64,000 nt of DNA from Allobogoriella deserti. GTDB taxonomy: Bacteria; Actinomycetota; Actinomycetes; Actinomycetales; Actinomycetaceae. The position numbers were made by a program, and so were the translations under genes. The stretch spans positions 682,001 to 746,000 of the forward strand of contig NZ_JBHUEE010000001.1 of NCBI RefSeq assembly GCF_042680605.1. Direction: 5' to 3'. Below, piece by piece: positions 17,146 through 27,912 of the stretch (the first letter of the stretch is position 1; each line of letters begins with the position of its first letter). A model generated the notes under the pieces. That model was given only the letters and a program-made list of their open reading frames with translations, did no database searches and was not told the DNA's origin.

Positions 17146-18540
17146 TCAGCGCAGGATCCGCTCGATCCCCTCAAGCGGGACGCGCAGCCAGTCCGGGCGA
17201 TTCCCGGCCTCGTAGCTGACCTCGTACAGCGCCTTGTCGAGCTCCAGGGCGCGCAGGAGCTCGGGCTGCTCGCGCGGGTCCGCCCGGGTCAGATGGGCGT
17301 AGCCGTCGAGGAAGGCCTCGCGGGCACGGGAGAGCCAGTTCTCCGCCGCGGCAGGTTCGACCGCGCCGGCCAGGACCACCGAGCCGGCGGCGTAGTCGTA
17401 GGACCGCAGCATGCCGGCCACGTCGCGGAGCGGCAGGTCGGGCAGCGTCCGCTCGGCGAGCGGGCGAAGCGGTTCGCCCTCGAAGTCCAGCAGCACCCAG
17501 CCGCGTCCCGGCACGTCCAGCACCTGACCGAGGTGGTAATCGCCGTGGATGCGCTGCAGCCGTGGCCACGGCGCGGTGCGGGCGGCCTCGAAGACCGCCT
17601 CGATCTGCTCGGCCCGATCGGCGAGCGCCGGGAAGCGCGAGAGCGCCGCCGCTCGGCGATCGCTCCACGACCGGTGGATCCGTGCCCGTGCCGCGACATC
17701 CGGCTCGGTCGTGGGCAGGACGGAGGCGAGGGTGGCGTGCACCTCCGCGGTCGCCACTCCGAGTGAGCGCGCACCGGCCGCGGGATCCGTGCCGGCCTCG
17801 ATGCCGGCGAGCGTCACCCGCCATGCGTCCGGTGCCGCCGGGAGGAACTCCTGGACGAGGGCCAGGTGTCCGGTCACCTGGGTCCCGGCGTCGTCCGGCC
17901 ACTGACCGAGGAGGTCGCCGACGGCGCCGGGCACCCGGGAGGATCCCGCCAAGGCGAGTGCCTGCTGAACCTCGACGTCAGGGTTCGCCCCCGCGTGGAG
18001 CACCCGGAAGACCTTGAGAATGAGGGGATGCTCTCTGCCGTCGTCGGGGTCGACGCTGCCGATGACGACGGAGGTGTTCGACTGCTCGCCGCCGAGCACG
18101 CGCGCCCCGGTCACCCGCAGCGCCGGAAGCAGGCCGGTGCGATGCCCGTGCGCCCGCCCGAGACGGGCAGGGGGTTCGCCGGTGAGCTCCAGCTCGTCGG
18201 TGACGGCCCGCAGCAGGGCCGTCGCGCCGTCGGGATCCTGGCAGCCGTCGTAGATCCAGCGCTCACCGAGCTCGCTGTCCTCCACTCGGCCCACCAGGGC
18301 GTTCTCGGCGCCGGCCAGCGGCTCCCCGCGCGAGGTCAGCGGAACCTGGTACAGCACCGGCGGCACTGCGGCCACGTCGCGCACCAGCGCGATCTCCAGG
18401 CCCACTCCGCTCGCCGGCGCGGCCGCGCGCAGCGTGGTGACGGCCCGCAGGTCCGGGTCCCGGCCCTTGCTCGTGTACCACCGCTGGCGGGCCAGCCACG
18501 GCCGCAACAGTTCGGTGACCGGTGGCTCGAGCATGCCCAT
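17146..18540 (-). CDS. mak: Maltokinase (Pep2/Mak)
   Basis: A 464-residue kinase that uses ATP to make alpha-maltose-1-phosphate from maltose, the donor for GlgE. The eukaryotic-kinase-like fold shows the catalytic loop IHGDYHLGQVL and the metal motif LLDFEGEP, followed by DVAGMLRSYDYAA near the C-terminus. The N-terminal cap LRPWLARQRWYTSKGR is typical of actinobacterial Mak. The ATG at 18540 is one base after the treS stop, with a second possible ATG at 18534. In several actinobacteria treS and mak are fused; here they are separate but nearly touching. The open frame upstream of 18540 is low-complexity Arg-rich and is not coding. Confidence 0.93.
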   Translation of the reverse strand: MGMLEPPVTELLRPWLARQRWYTSKGRDPDLRAVTTLRAAAPASGVGLEIALVRDVAAVPPVLYQVPLTSRGEPLAGAENALVGRVEDSELGERWIYDGCQDPDGATALLRAVTDELELTGEPPARLGRAHGHRTGLLPALRVTGARVLGGEQSNTSVVIGSVDPDDGREHPLILKVFRVLHAGANPDVEVQQALALAGSSRVPGAVGDLLGQWPDDAGTQVTGHLALVQEFLPAAPDAWRVTLAGIEAGTDPAAGARSLGVATAEVHATLASVLPTTEPDVAARARIHRSWSDRRAAALSRFPALADRAEQIEAVFEAARTAPWPRLQRIHGDYHLGQVLDVPGRGWVLLDFEGEPLRPLAERTLPDLPLRDVAGMLRSYDYAAGSVVLAGAVEPAAAENWLSRAREAFLDGYAHLTRADPREQPELLRALELDKALYEVSYEAGNRPDWLRVPLEGIERILR

Positions 18541-18541
18541 C

Positions 18542-20515
18542 TCAGGCCCCCTCGTCCCGAGCGTCGTCATCCTCGGGCGTCGGCGCCGACGCCGGGAGCA
18601 CCGGCGCGCGCGGTGACGAGGCGGCCGGTGGGACGGCGTAGGTCGGCCGCCGCACGGCGGGCTCGGGCGGGGAGCCGGCCGGGCCGGCCGCCTCAGCCGG
18701 GTCCGGCTCGCCCCCATCCTCCGGAGGCACGTGCGCCGGCATCCCCGCCAGCGGGGCGTCCTCCGCGGCATCGGACGGGGAGACCACCAGCCAGAAGAAG
18801 TCCCGCGAGCCGAGCGTGATCGCGACCCGACCGTCACGCCCGACGCGCGGGAACCGCGCGCCGCCGAACACGTCGGTCAGGCACATGCCCTCCTGGCCGG
18901 GCAGGTCGAGCACCGCCGCACGCGGGGTGTTGGCAAGGTTCATCACGCACAGCACGGTTTCCTCGGCATTCGACCGGGTGAACGCGAGCACCGCGTCGTT
19001 GTCCACCTCGATCGGGACGAAGTCGCCGTCGCCGAAGACCCGGTGGCGCCTACGGACCTCCAGGATGCCGCGCACCCAGTGCAGCAGGGAAGTCGGCTGG
19101 GCCAGCTGGGCCTCGACGTTCACGGCGGCGTAGTGGTTGACCAGCGACTGGATCACCGGCAGGTACAGCTTGCCCGGGTCGGCGGTGGAGAAGCCGGCGT
19201 TGCGGTCCGGCGTCCACTGCATCGGGGTGCGCACGGCGTCGCGGTCCGGCAGCCAGATGTTGTCACCCATGCCGATCTCGTCGCCGTAATAGAGCGTCGG
19301 CGACCCCGGCAGGGACAGCACGAGGGCGTGGGCCAGCTCGATCTCCGCGCGGGAGTTGCCGAGCAGCGGGGCCAGACGCCGGCGGATACCGACGTTGGCG
19401 CGCATCCGCGGGTCCTCGGCGTACCAGCCGTACATGGCGGCGCGTTCCTCGGTGGAGACCATCTCCAGGGTCAGCTCGTCGTGGTTGCGGAGGAACGTGC
19501 CCCACTGGGCGCCGGGCGGGATCGCCGGCGTGTCCGCCAGGATGTCGCGGACGGCGCTCGCCCGCTGCTCACGCAGGCTGGAGAACAGCCGCGGCATGAC
19601 GGGGAAGTGGAAGCACATGTGGCACTCGGGTCGCTCCGGTGTGCCGTAGTAAGCCACTACGTCCTCGGGCCACTGGTTGGCCTCGGCGAGCATGATCGTG
19701 CCGGGGAACTCGGCGTCCAGCATGGCGCGCAGGTCCGCGAGGAAGGCGTGCGTGGCCGGGAGGTTCTCGCAGTTCGTGCCCTCTTCCTCGAACAGGTAGG
19801 GCACGGCGTCGAGCCGGAAGCCGTCGACACCGGTCCGGCACCAGAAGCGGACGACGTCGAACATCGCCTCCTTCACGGCCGGGTTGTCGAAGTTCAGGTC
19901 CGGCTGGTGGCTGAAGAACCGGTGCCAGTAGTACTGCCGCCGGACCGGGTCGAACGCCCAGTTCGAGGTCTCGGTGTCGACGAAGATGATGCGGGCGTCC
20001 TGGTAGCGCTCGGTCGTGTCGGACCAGACGTAGAAGTCCCCGTACGGCCCGTCCGGGTTGTACCGGGAGGACTGGAACCACGGGTGCTGGTCCGAGGTGT
20101 GGTTCATCACCAGATCGGTGATGACGCGGATGCCGCGGGCGTGCGCAGCGTCGACGAACTCGACGAAGTCCTCGAGCGTGCCGTACTTCTCGTCCACTGC
20201 GGTGAAGTCCGAGACGTCGTAGCCGCCGTCGCGCAGCGGTGAGGGGTAGAACGGCGGCAGCCACAAGCAGTCCACGCCGAGCCACTGCAGGTAGTCGAGC
20301 CGGTCGATCAGACCGCGCAGGTCGCCGACCCCCGAGCCGTTCGAGTCGTGGAAGGCCCGCAGCAGGACCTCGTAGAAGACGGCCGTGCGGTACCAGTCCG
20401 GCTGGTCCGGCAGGCCGGGCTTGTCCGTCTGCAGGTGCTGCACCGGCTCCACCCGGGGCGGCAGGGTCCCAGGCGGAGGCTGCGGCGGCGGTCCGGAGGG
20501 AGGTTGGGTTCTCAC
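18542..20515 (-). CDS. treS: Trehalose synthase / maltose glucosylmutase
   Basis: A 657-residue GH13 enzyme that interconverts trehalose and maltose. The barrel starts at WYRTAVFYEVLLRAFHDSNGSG. The nucleophile is Asp236 in FRLDAVPYLFEEEGT, the acid/base is Glu278 in LAEANQWPED, and the third Asp is in FLRNHDELTLEM. After the C-terminal beta domain there are about 85 Pro/Ala/Asp-rich residues that the catalytic fold does not need. They may be a linker left from, or later used for, fusion to the adjacent kinase. The GTG start at 20515 is 13 bases after the glgE stop. It feeds maltose to Mak in the GlgE pathway. Confidence 0.95.
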   Translation of the reverse strand: MRTQPPSGPPPQPPPGTLPPRVEPVQHLQTDKPGLPDQPDWYRTAVFYEVLLRAFHDSNGSGVGDLRGLIDRLDYLQWLGVDCLWLPPFYPSPLRDGGYDVSDFTAVDEKYGTLEDFVEFVDAAHARGIRVITDLVMNHTSDQHPWFQSSRYNPDGPYGDFYVWSDTTERYQDARIIFVDTETSNWAFDPVRRQYYWHRFFSHQPDLNFDNPAVKEAMFDVVRFWCRTGVDGFRLDAVPYLFEEEGTNCENLPATHAFLADLRAMLDAEFPGTIMLAEANQWPEDVVAYYGTPERPECHMCFHFPVMPRLFSSLREQRASAVRDILADTPAIPPGAQWGTFLRNHDELTLEMVSTEERAAMYGWYAEDPRMRANVGIRRRLAPLLGNSRAEIELAHALVLSLPGSPTLYYGDEIGMGDNIWLPDRDAVRTPMQWTPDRNAGFSTADPGKLYLPVIQSLVNHYAAVNVEAQLAQPTSLLHWVRGILEVRRRHRVFGDGDFVPIEVDNDAVLAFTRSNAEETVLCVMNLANTPRAAVLDLPGQEGMCLTDVFGGARFPRVGRDGRVAITLGSRDFFWLVVSPSDAAEDAPLAGMPAHVPPEDGGEPDPAEAAGPAGSPPEPAVRRPTYAVPPAASSPRAPVLPASAPTPEDDDARDEGA

Positions 20516-20528
20516 TGCCGGGCCCCGG

Positions 20529-22631
<2,103 letters not shown>

Positions 22632-22750
22632 ACCACGAACCTAACCAGGTCTGCGGCACGTGCGCAGGTGTGCGCGGCCCCGCTCGTCCGGCCCGGACGC
22701 CGACTCGTCGCCGTGCCGCCGCCCGGCCCGCACGCTCGTAGACTCTCCGC
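22632..22750. promoter_or_regulatory. Divergent glgE/glgP promoter region
   Basis: The 119-base gap holds two outward -10-like boxes, each exactly six bases from its start codon: TAGGTT (minus strand, 22638-22643) for glgE and TAGACT (22739-22744) for glgP. Both messages would be leaderless. The middle has a short GTGCGCAGGTGTGCGC direct-repeat-like stretch, but no clear operator. Confidence 0.55.
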
Positions 22751-25329
22751 GTGCGAGCCATCCGACGCTTCACCGTGCGTAACGTCCTTCCCGACTCACT
22801 GGCCCCGCTCGACACGCTGGCGCTCAACCTGCGCTGGTCGTGGCACGCGCCCACCCGAGAGCTGTTCGCCTCGCTCGATCCGGAACTGTGGCGCCGGGTG
22901 CACGGCGACCCGGTGGCGATGCTCGGCGCACTGAGCCCTCGCCGTCTCCAGGATCTGGCCACGGACGAGGCGGTCGTCGGCGAGGTCCGGCGCCTCGACG
23001 CCGACCTGCGGACATACCTGACCGAGCCACGGTGGTTCCAGCAGCTCGACGACGCTGACAAGCCGTCCGCTGTCGCCTATTTCTCCGCCGAGTACGGCGT
23101 GACCGCCGTGCTGCCGCAGTACTCCGGCGGCCTGGGCATCCTCGCGGGCGATCATCTCAAGTCGGCCTCCGATCTCGGTGTGCCGATCGTCGGCGTCGGC
23201 CTGCTGTACAGCTCCGGGTACTTCAAGCAGTCCCTGACCCGCGACGGCTGGCAGCACGAGACCTACCCCGTCCTCGACCCCGACAACCTGCCGCTGACGC
23301 TGCTGCTTGAGCCGGACGGTACCCCCGCCCGAATCAGTCTGCCGCTGCCGGGCCGGACCCTGCAGGCACAGATCTGGATCGCCCAGGTCGGCCGGGTGCC
23401 GTTGCTGCTGCTGGACTCCACCGTGGCCGAGAACGACGACGCCGCCCGCCGCGTCACCGACCGGCTCTACGGCGGCAGCGCCGACCACCGCCTGCGGCAG
23501 GAGCTGCTGCTCGGGATGGGTGGCGTCAAGGCGGTGCGCGCGTACTGCCGCATCACCGGCGCCCCGGCTCCCGAGGTGTATCACTGCAACGAGGGCCACG
23601 CCGGGTTCCTCAGCGTCGAGCGCATCCGCGAGCTGGTCCAGGGTGAGGGCCTGCCGTTCGAGGCCGCGTTGGAGGCGGTCAAGGCCGGCACCGTCTTCAC
23701 CACGCACACCCCGGTCCCGGCCGGAATCAGCCGGTACGGCACGGACCTCATCGCCGAGCACTTCGGTGGCAGCGCGCAGATCGACGGCGTCCCTCTCGAG
23801 AAGGTCCTCGCCCTCGGCGCGGAGAACTACGAGGGCGGCAACCCGGCCGTGTTCAACATGGCCGTCATGGGTCTGCGGGCGGCGCGACGGGCCAACGGTG
23901 TCGCCCGGCTGCACGGCAAGGTCTCCCGCGGGATGTTCCACCACCTCTGGCCCGGGTTCGACATGACCGAGGTTCCCATCACCTCCATCACCAACGGCGT
24001 CCACGGCGACACCTGGACCGACCCCGAGTTCGCGGCACTCGTCCGCGAGCGTCTGACCTCGGAACAGATCGCCTCGGGTGAGGGGTTCCGGCTCACCCCC
24101 GAGCAGGGCGGGATCTCGGACGAGGAGCTCTGGTCCCTGCGCGGACGGTTGCGCGAACGTCTGGTGATCGAGGCGCGCCGCCGCGTGCGCAAGTCCTGGA
24201 CCGAACGTGGCGCCACGCCGGCCGAGCTCGGGTGGACGGACGACGTCCTCGACCCGAGCGTGCTGACCATCGGGTTCGCCCGCCGCGTGCCCACCTACAA
24301 GCGGCTGACGCTGATGCTCTCCGATCCGGAGCGCCTCACCAGGCTGCTCACCGACCCGGACCGGCCCATCCAGATCGTCGTGGCGGGCAAGTCCCACCCT
24401 GATGACGAGCAGGGTGTCGGCCTCATCCAGCGGCTGGTCCAGTTCGCCGACGATGCCGGCGTGCGCGAGCGCATCGTGTTCCTGCCGAACTACGACATCG
24501 CATGGCGCAGCGGCTCATGCCCGGTTGCGACGTCTGGCTGAACAACCCGTTGCGCCCGCTCGAGGCCTCCGGCACCTCCGGGATGAAGTGCGCCCTCAAC
24601 GGCGCCCTCAACCTCTCGATCCTCGACGGCTGGTGGGACGAGTGGTACGACGGCCAGAACGGCTGGGCCATCCCCACCGCCGACGGCGTCGGCGACCAGG
24701 CCGAGCGGGACCGGCTCGAGGCGTCCGCGTTGTACGAACTGCTCGAGGACACGGTCGTGCCGCGCTTCTACGAACGCGACGCGGCCGGGGTGCCGCGCCG
24801 GTGGATGGAGATGGTCCGCCACACGCTCGCCACGCTCGGCCCGAAGGTGCAGGCGACCCGGATGGTGCGCGAGTACGTCACGGAGCTGTACACCCCGGTG
24901 GCCGCGGCCGCCCGCAGCCTCGACGGCGCCGGGTACCCGGCGGCGCGCGAGCTCGCGGACTGGAAGGCCCGGGTCCGGGCCGCGTGGCCCCACGTCCACG
25001 TCGACCACGTCGACTCCGACGGCATCGGCGAGGTGGTCAACGTCGGGGACGAGGTGAGCATCACCGCCTACGTGGCGCTCGGCGAGCTCACTCCCGACGA
25101 CGTCGAGGTGCAGGTCGTGGCCGGACGAGTCGACGAGGAGGACACGCTGACCGACCTGCGCGTCATCCCGCTGACGCTGGCCGCGTCCTACGAGAGCGGC
25201 CGGCACGCGTTCACGGGCAGCCGGGTCCTCGAGGGCACCGGCCCCCTCGGCTACACCGTGCGGGTGGTCCCAGCCCATCCGCTCATGGCCGAGCCGGCCG
25301 AGCTCGGGCTGGCGACGACGGCGAGCTGA
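22751..25329 (+). pseudogene. glgP: Alpha-glucan phosphorylase with a 1-base deletion
   Basis: GlgP releases glucose-1-phosphate from alpha-glucan with PLP. The first frame (from GTG 22751, 596 codons) matches the actinobacterial phosphorylase family from NLRWSWHAPTRELF through YSGGLGILAGDHLKSA, EGHAGFLS and THTPVPAG, but after YDIA (24500) it runs into unrelated residues and stops at 24541. The family sequence resumes one base out of frame at ATG 24502: MAQRLMPGCDVWLNNPLRPLEASGTSGMK, whose Lys (24586-24588) is the expected PLP-binding residue. Restoring one C near 24500 gives a single 859-residue protein of normal length. Either the gene is inactivated or the assembly lacks a base; the rest of both halves is intact. 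No slippery site is seen. Confidence 0.85.
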
Positions 25330-25383
25330 GCGGTCAGCCGTCCCTTGAACGGTTCGCTCGCGTCACCGTCCTGAGTCTCACTG

Positions 25384-26193
25384 TCACGGTCTGCTGGTGC
25401 GCTGGTACCGGCCGGGCGTGGTGCGCAGCATGCGCCGGAAATGACGCGTCAGGTGCGCCTGGTCGTGGAACCCGGTTGCCACGGCGACCTCGGCGACTGG
25501 GCGGCCGGCCAGCAGCTGCCGCCGGGCCAGCTCCAGGCGGCGGCCGAGAAGATAACGGTGCGGAGGGAGGGCGAACTCGCGGGTGAACGAGCGGATCAGG
25601 TAGGGTGCGCTCACCTGGAGCCGCGCGGCGATCTCACCGACGCCGGGCGCGTCGACCGGGTCAGCGTCGATGATCTCCCGCGCGCGCCGGGCGACCTGCG
25701 CCGGGGCGTGCGGCGCCCGCTCCGTCCGGTGCTCGGGCCGTCCCCGCAGATGCCACGCGACGCGGTCGCCGACCAGCGCCAGTCGCGACTCGGCCTCCAG
25801 GGTCTCGCCCGAGGTCAGCGCCCGGTCCAACAGCGAGATCTGCCGCCGCAGCGCGCCGTCGGAGATGAGCGGAGCGTCGACGGCACCCCCGATCAGCGAC
25901 TCCTCGAGCACCGACTCGTCGACGTAGACCACCCGCTTGGTGAAGCCCTCGGCCGTCACCGACCGGCCATCGTGCACCACGTGCGGCGGCAGGACCGTGA
26001 CGCCGGAGCGGACGGCGGCGTGCTCGTGCCGGTCCAGGCCGTACCCGATGAGCCCGTCGTCGACGACCAGCAGGGTCCACGTCTCATGCGTGTGCGGGGG
26101 ATAGGCGTGGTCGTCCCAGTGGGCGTGCAACACCTCGGCGACGCCGGGCACCGCCGGGTTCCAGGCGCGGACCTGATCCGTCGCTCCACCCAC
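25384..26193 (-). CDS. AraC-family transcriptional regulator
   Basis: A 269-residue regulator. The N-terminal half is an AraC-type cupin ligand-binding domain (HAHWDDHAYPPHTHETWTLLVV, VLPPHVVHDG). The C-terminal 100 residues hold two helix-turn-helix motifs, IAARLQVSAPYLIRSFTREF and VAVATGFHDQAHLTRHFRRMLRTTPGRY. The GTG at 26193 was chosen because TACGTT lies six bases ahead of it, while the longer frame upstream runs through the promoter of the divergent gene. AraC genes beside DUF2000 genes are a common pairing, so it probably regulates its neighbour. The inducer is unknown. Confidence 0.88.
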   Translation of the reverse strand: MGGATDQVRAWNPAVPGVAEVLHAHWDDHAYPPHTHETWTLLVVDDGLIGYGLDRHEHAAVRSGVTVLPPHVVHDGRSVTAEGFTKRVVYVDESVLEESLIGGAVDAPLISDGALRRQISLLDRALTSGETLEAESRLALVGDRVAWHLRGRPEHRTERAPHAPAQVARRAREIIDADPVDAPGVGEIAARLQVSAPYLIRSFTREFALPPHRYLLGRRLELARRQLLAGRPVAEVAVATGFHDQAHLTRHFRRMLRTTPGRYQRTSRP

Positions 26194-26242
26194 ATCAGGA
26201 ACGTACAAGAACGCGCCGGAGCGCGCGGGGCACGATCGAGAC

Positions 26243-26746
26243 GTGACCGATACGACCGAGACCACCGTGCCCGAGACGTCCGTTCCCGAGACGGCCGCGA
26301 GCGAGACCACCGCCGCACCGACCGGACAGGCGCTTCCGCTGAAGCGCCCCAAGATCGCCGTGCTGCTGCGCGAGGACCTGCTGCCGTGGCAGGAGTTGAA
26401 CGTCGCCGCCTTCCTGATCAGCGGCATCGCGGCTGCCCGGCCGGATCTCATGGGCGCCCCGTACGGCGACGCCGACGGCGCACACTACCTCCCGCTCCTG
26501 GGGCACCCGGTGTCCGTGCTGACGGCGAGCGCCGACCAACTCGCCGCCTCCCGGGGCCGGGCGATCGAGCGTGGTCTCGCGATGAGCGTCTACGACGCCG
26601 GCATGTTCGCCACCGGTAACGACGCCGACAACCGCGCCGTCGTCGCGGCCAAGACGGGCGCCGAGCTCGACCTCGTCGGGCTGGCGGTGGTCGGCGAGCG
26701 CAACCCCGTCGACAAGGTCACCAAGGGAGCTGTGTTGCACCCCTGA
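26243..26746 (+). CDS. DUF2000 family protein
   Basis: A 167-residue protein whose residues about 35-167 match the DUF2000 pattern: KIAVLLREDLLPWQELNVAAFL, the PYGDADGAHYLPLLGHPV segment and the C-terminal LVGLAVVGERNPVDKVTKGAVLHP. Members have a fold related to peptidyl-tRNA hydrolase II, but their reaction is not established. The first 33 residues are an unusual Thr/Glu/Pro repeat (VPETSVPETAASETT) that is probably unstructured. The GTG at 26243 follows CACGAT-N6. The gene is divergent from the AraC regulator with only 49 bases between, so both promoters overlap. Confidence 0.8.
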   Translation: MTDTTETTVPETSVPETAASETTAAPTGQALPLKRPKIAVLLREDLLPWQELNVAAFLISGIAAARPDLMGAPYGDADGAHYLPLLGHPVSVLTASADQLAASRGRAIERGLAMSVYDAGMFATGNDADNRAVVAAKTGAELDLVGLAVVGERNPVDKVTKGAVLHP

Positions 26747-26764
26747 GGTGAGCGTTCGCGCCGG

Positions 26765-27904
26765 TCAGTACACCATCTGCATGGCCTCGCGGACCTCGGT
26801 CAGCGTGGCGTCTGCGATAGCGCTCGCACGCTCGTTCCCGCGGCGCAGCACCTGGAGCAGGTAACCCGGGTCGGCCGCGAGCTCGGCGCGACGTGCCCGG
26901 ACCGGCGCCAGCATCTCGTTGATCGCCTCCGTGGCGACCTTCTTCAGCGTCCCGCCGCCACCGTCGCCGATCTCGGCGGCGACGTCCTCCGGCCTGCGAC
27001 CGCTCGCCAGCGCGGCGAGCAGCACGAGGTTGGACACCTCCGGGCGCCCGACCGGGTCGTAGGTGATGTGCCGGTCGGGGTCGGTGACCGCCTTCTTCAG
27101 CCGCTGCGCCGTCGTGTCGGCGTCCATCCCGAGCTCGATCGTGTTCCCGCGTGACTTGCTCATCTTCTGCCCGTCCGTGCCCAGCAGGCTGGCGGCCTCG
27201 GACAGCAGTGCCTCCGGCCGCGGGAAGACCGGCTGCTCGCCGTCGCCGGCACGGCCGTAGCGTTCGTCGAACCGGCGCGCGATGACGCGGGCCTGCTCCA
27301 GGTGGGGGAGCTGGTCCTTGCCCACCGGCACCAGGTTCGCCTTGCAGAAGAGGATGTCCGCCGCCTGGTGGACGGGGTAGGTGAGCAGCAGCCCGGACAT
27401 CGGGCGGTCCCCGGTGGCGTCCAGCTCGGACTTGACCGTCGGGTTGCGGCGGAGCTCGGCGTCGGTGACCAGCGACAGGAACGGCAGCATGAGCTGGTTC
27501 AGCGCCGGCACGGCCGAGTGCGTGAAGATCGTCCCCGCCTCGGGGTCGATGCCGATCGCCAGGTAGTCCGCGAGGAGGGACAGCACGCGCTCGCGGATGG
27601 GTCCGACGCCGTCGCGGTCGGTGATGACCTGGTAGTCGGCGATGAGGACGAAGGTCTCGACGCCGGCCTGCTGGAGCCGCACCCGGTTGCGCAGGGAGCC
27701 GAAGTAGTGGCCGATGTGCAGGTTGCCCGTCGGGCGGTCACCCGTGAGGATCCGGAACCTCCCGGGATCGCCGGCGAGCTCCTCCTCGATCTGCGCGCTG
27801 CGCAGCCGGGTCCGCTCGAGCGAGGCGTCCGAGGTCGTGGTGGCCAGGTCGGTGGTCTCCGCGGCGGCGTGGCCGGCCGGGGTGTCGGTGTGCTGGTCGG
27901 TCAT
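26765..27904 (-). CDS. trpS: Tryptophanyl-tRNA synthetase
   Basis: A 379-residue class I aminoacyl-tRNA synthetase charging tRNA-Trp. The HIGH motif is GNLHIGHYFGS, the KMSKS motif is DGQKMSKSRGNT, and PVHQAADILFCKANLVPVGKDQ is the family's substrate-site segment. About 40 acidic and Thr-rich N-terminal residues precede the catalytic domain, longer than in many bacteria. The ATG at 27904 is preferred over GTG 27916 because GAGGA lies five to six bases ahead. It starts 8 bases after the glgX stop, so the two are probably co-transcribed, an odd pairing of translation and glycogen genes. It converges on the DUF2000 gene with an 18-base gap. Confidence 0.95.
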   Translation of the reverse strand: MTDQHTDTPAGHAAAETTDLATTTSDASLERTRLRSAQIEEELAGDPGRFRILTGDRPTGNLHIGHYFGSLRNRVRLQQAGVETFVLIADYQVITDRDGVGPIRERVLSLLADYLAIGIDPEAGTIFTHSAVPALNQLMLPFLSLVTDAELRRNPTVKSELDATGDRPMSGLLLTYPVHQAADILFCKANLVPVGKDQLPHLEQARVIARRFDERYGRAGDGEQPVFPRPEALLSEAASLLGTDGQKMSKSRGNTIELGMDADTTAQRLKKAVTDPDRHITYDPVGRPEVSNLVLLAALASGRRPEDVAAEIGDGGGGTLKKVATEAINEMLAPVRARRAELAADPGYLLQVLRRGNERASAIADATLTEVREAMQMVY

Positions 27905-27912
27905 CAGGGTCC

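Noticed and set aside
18534..18837. Frameshifted treS-mak fusion
   Set aside because: Both genes are complete with normal starts and stops, and the upstream mak frame is not protein-like.
24495..24510. Programmed ribosomal frameshift in glgP
   Set aside because: There is no slippery heptamer or stimulator; a 1-base loss explains it better.
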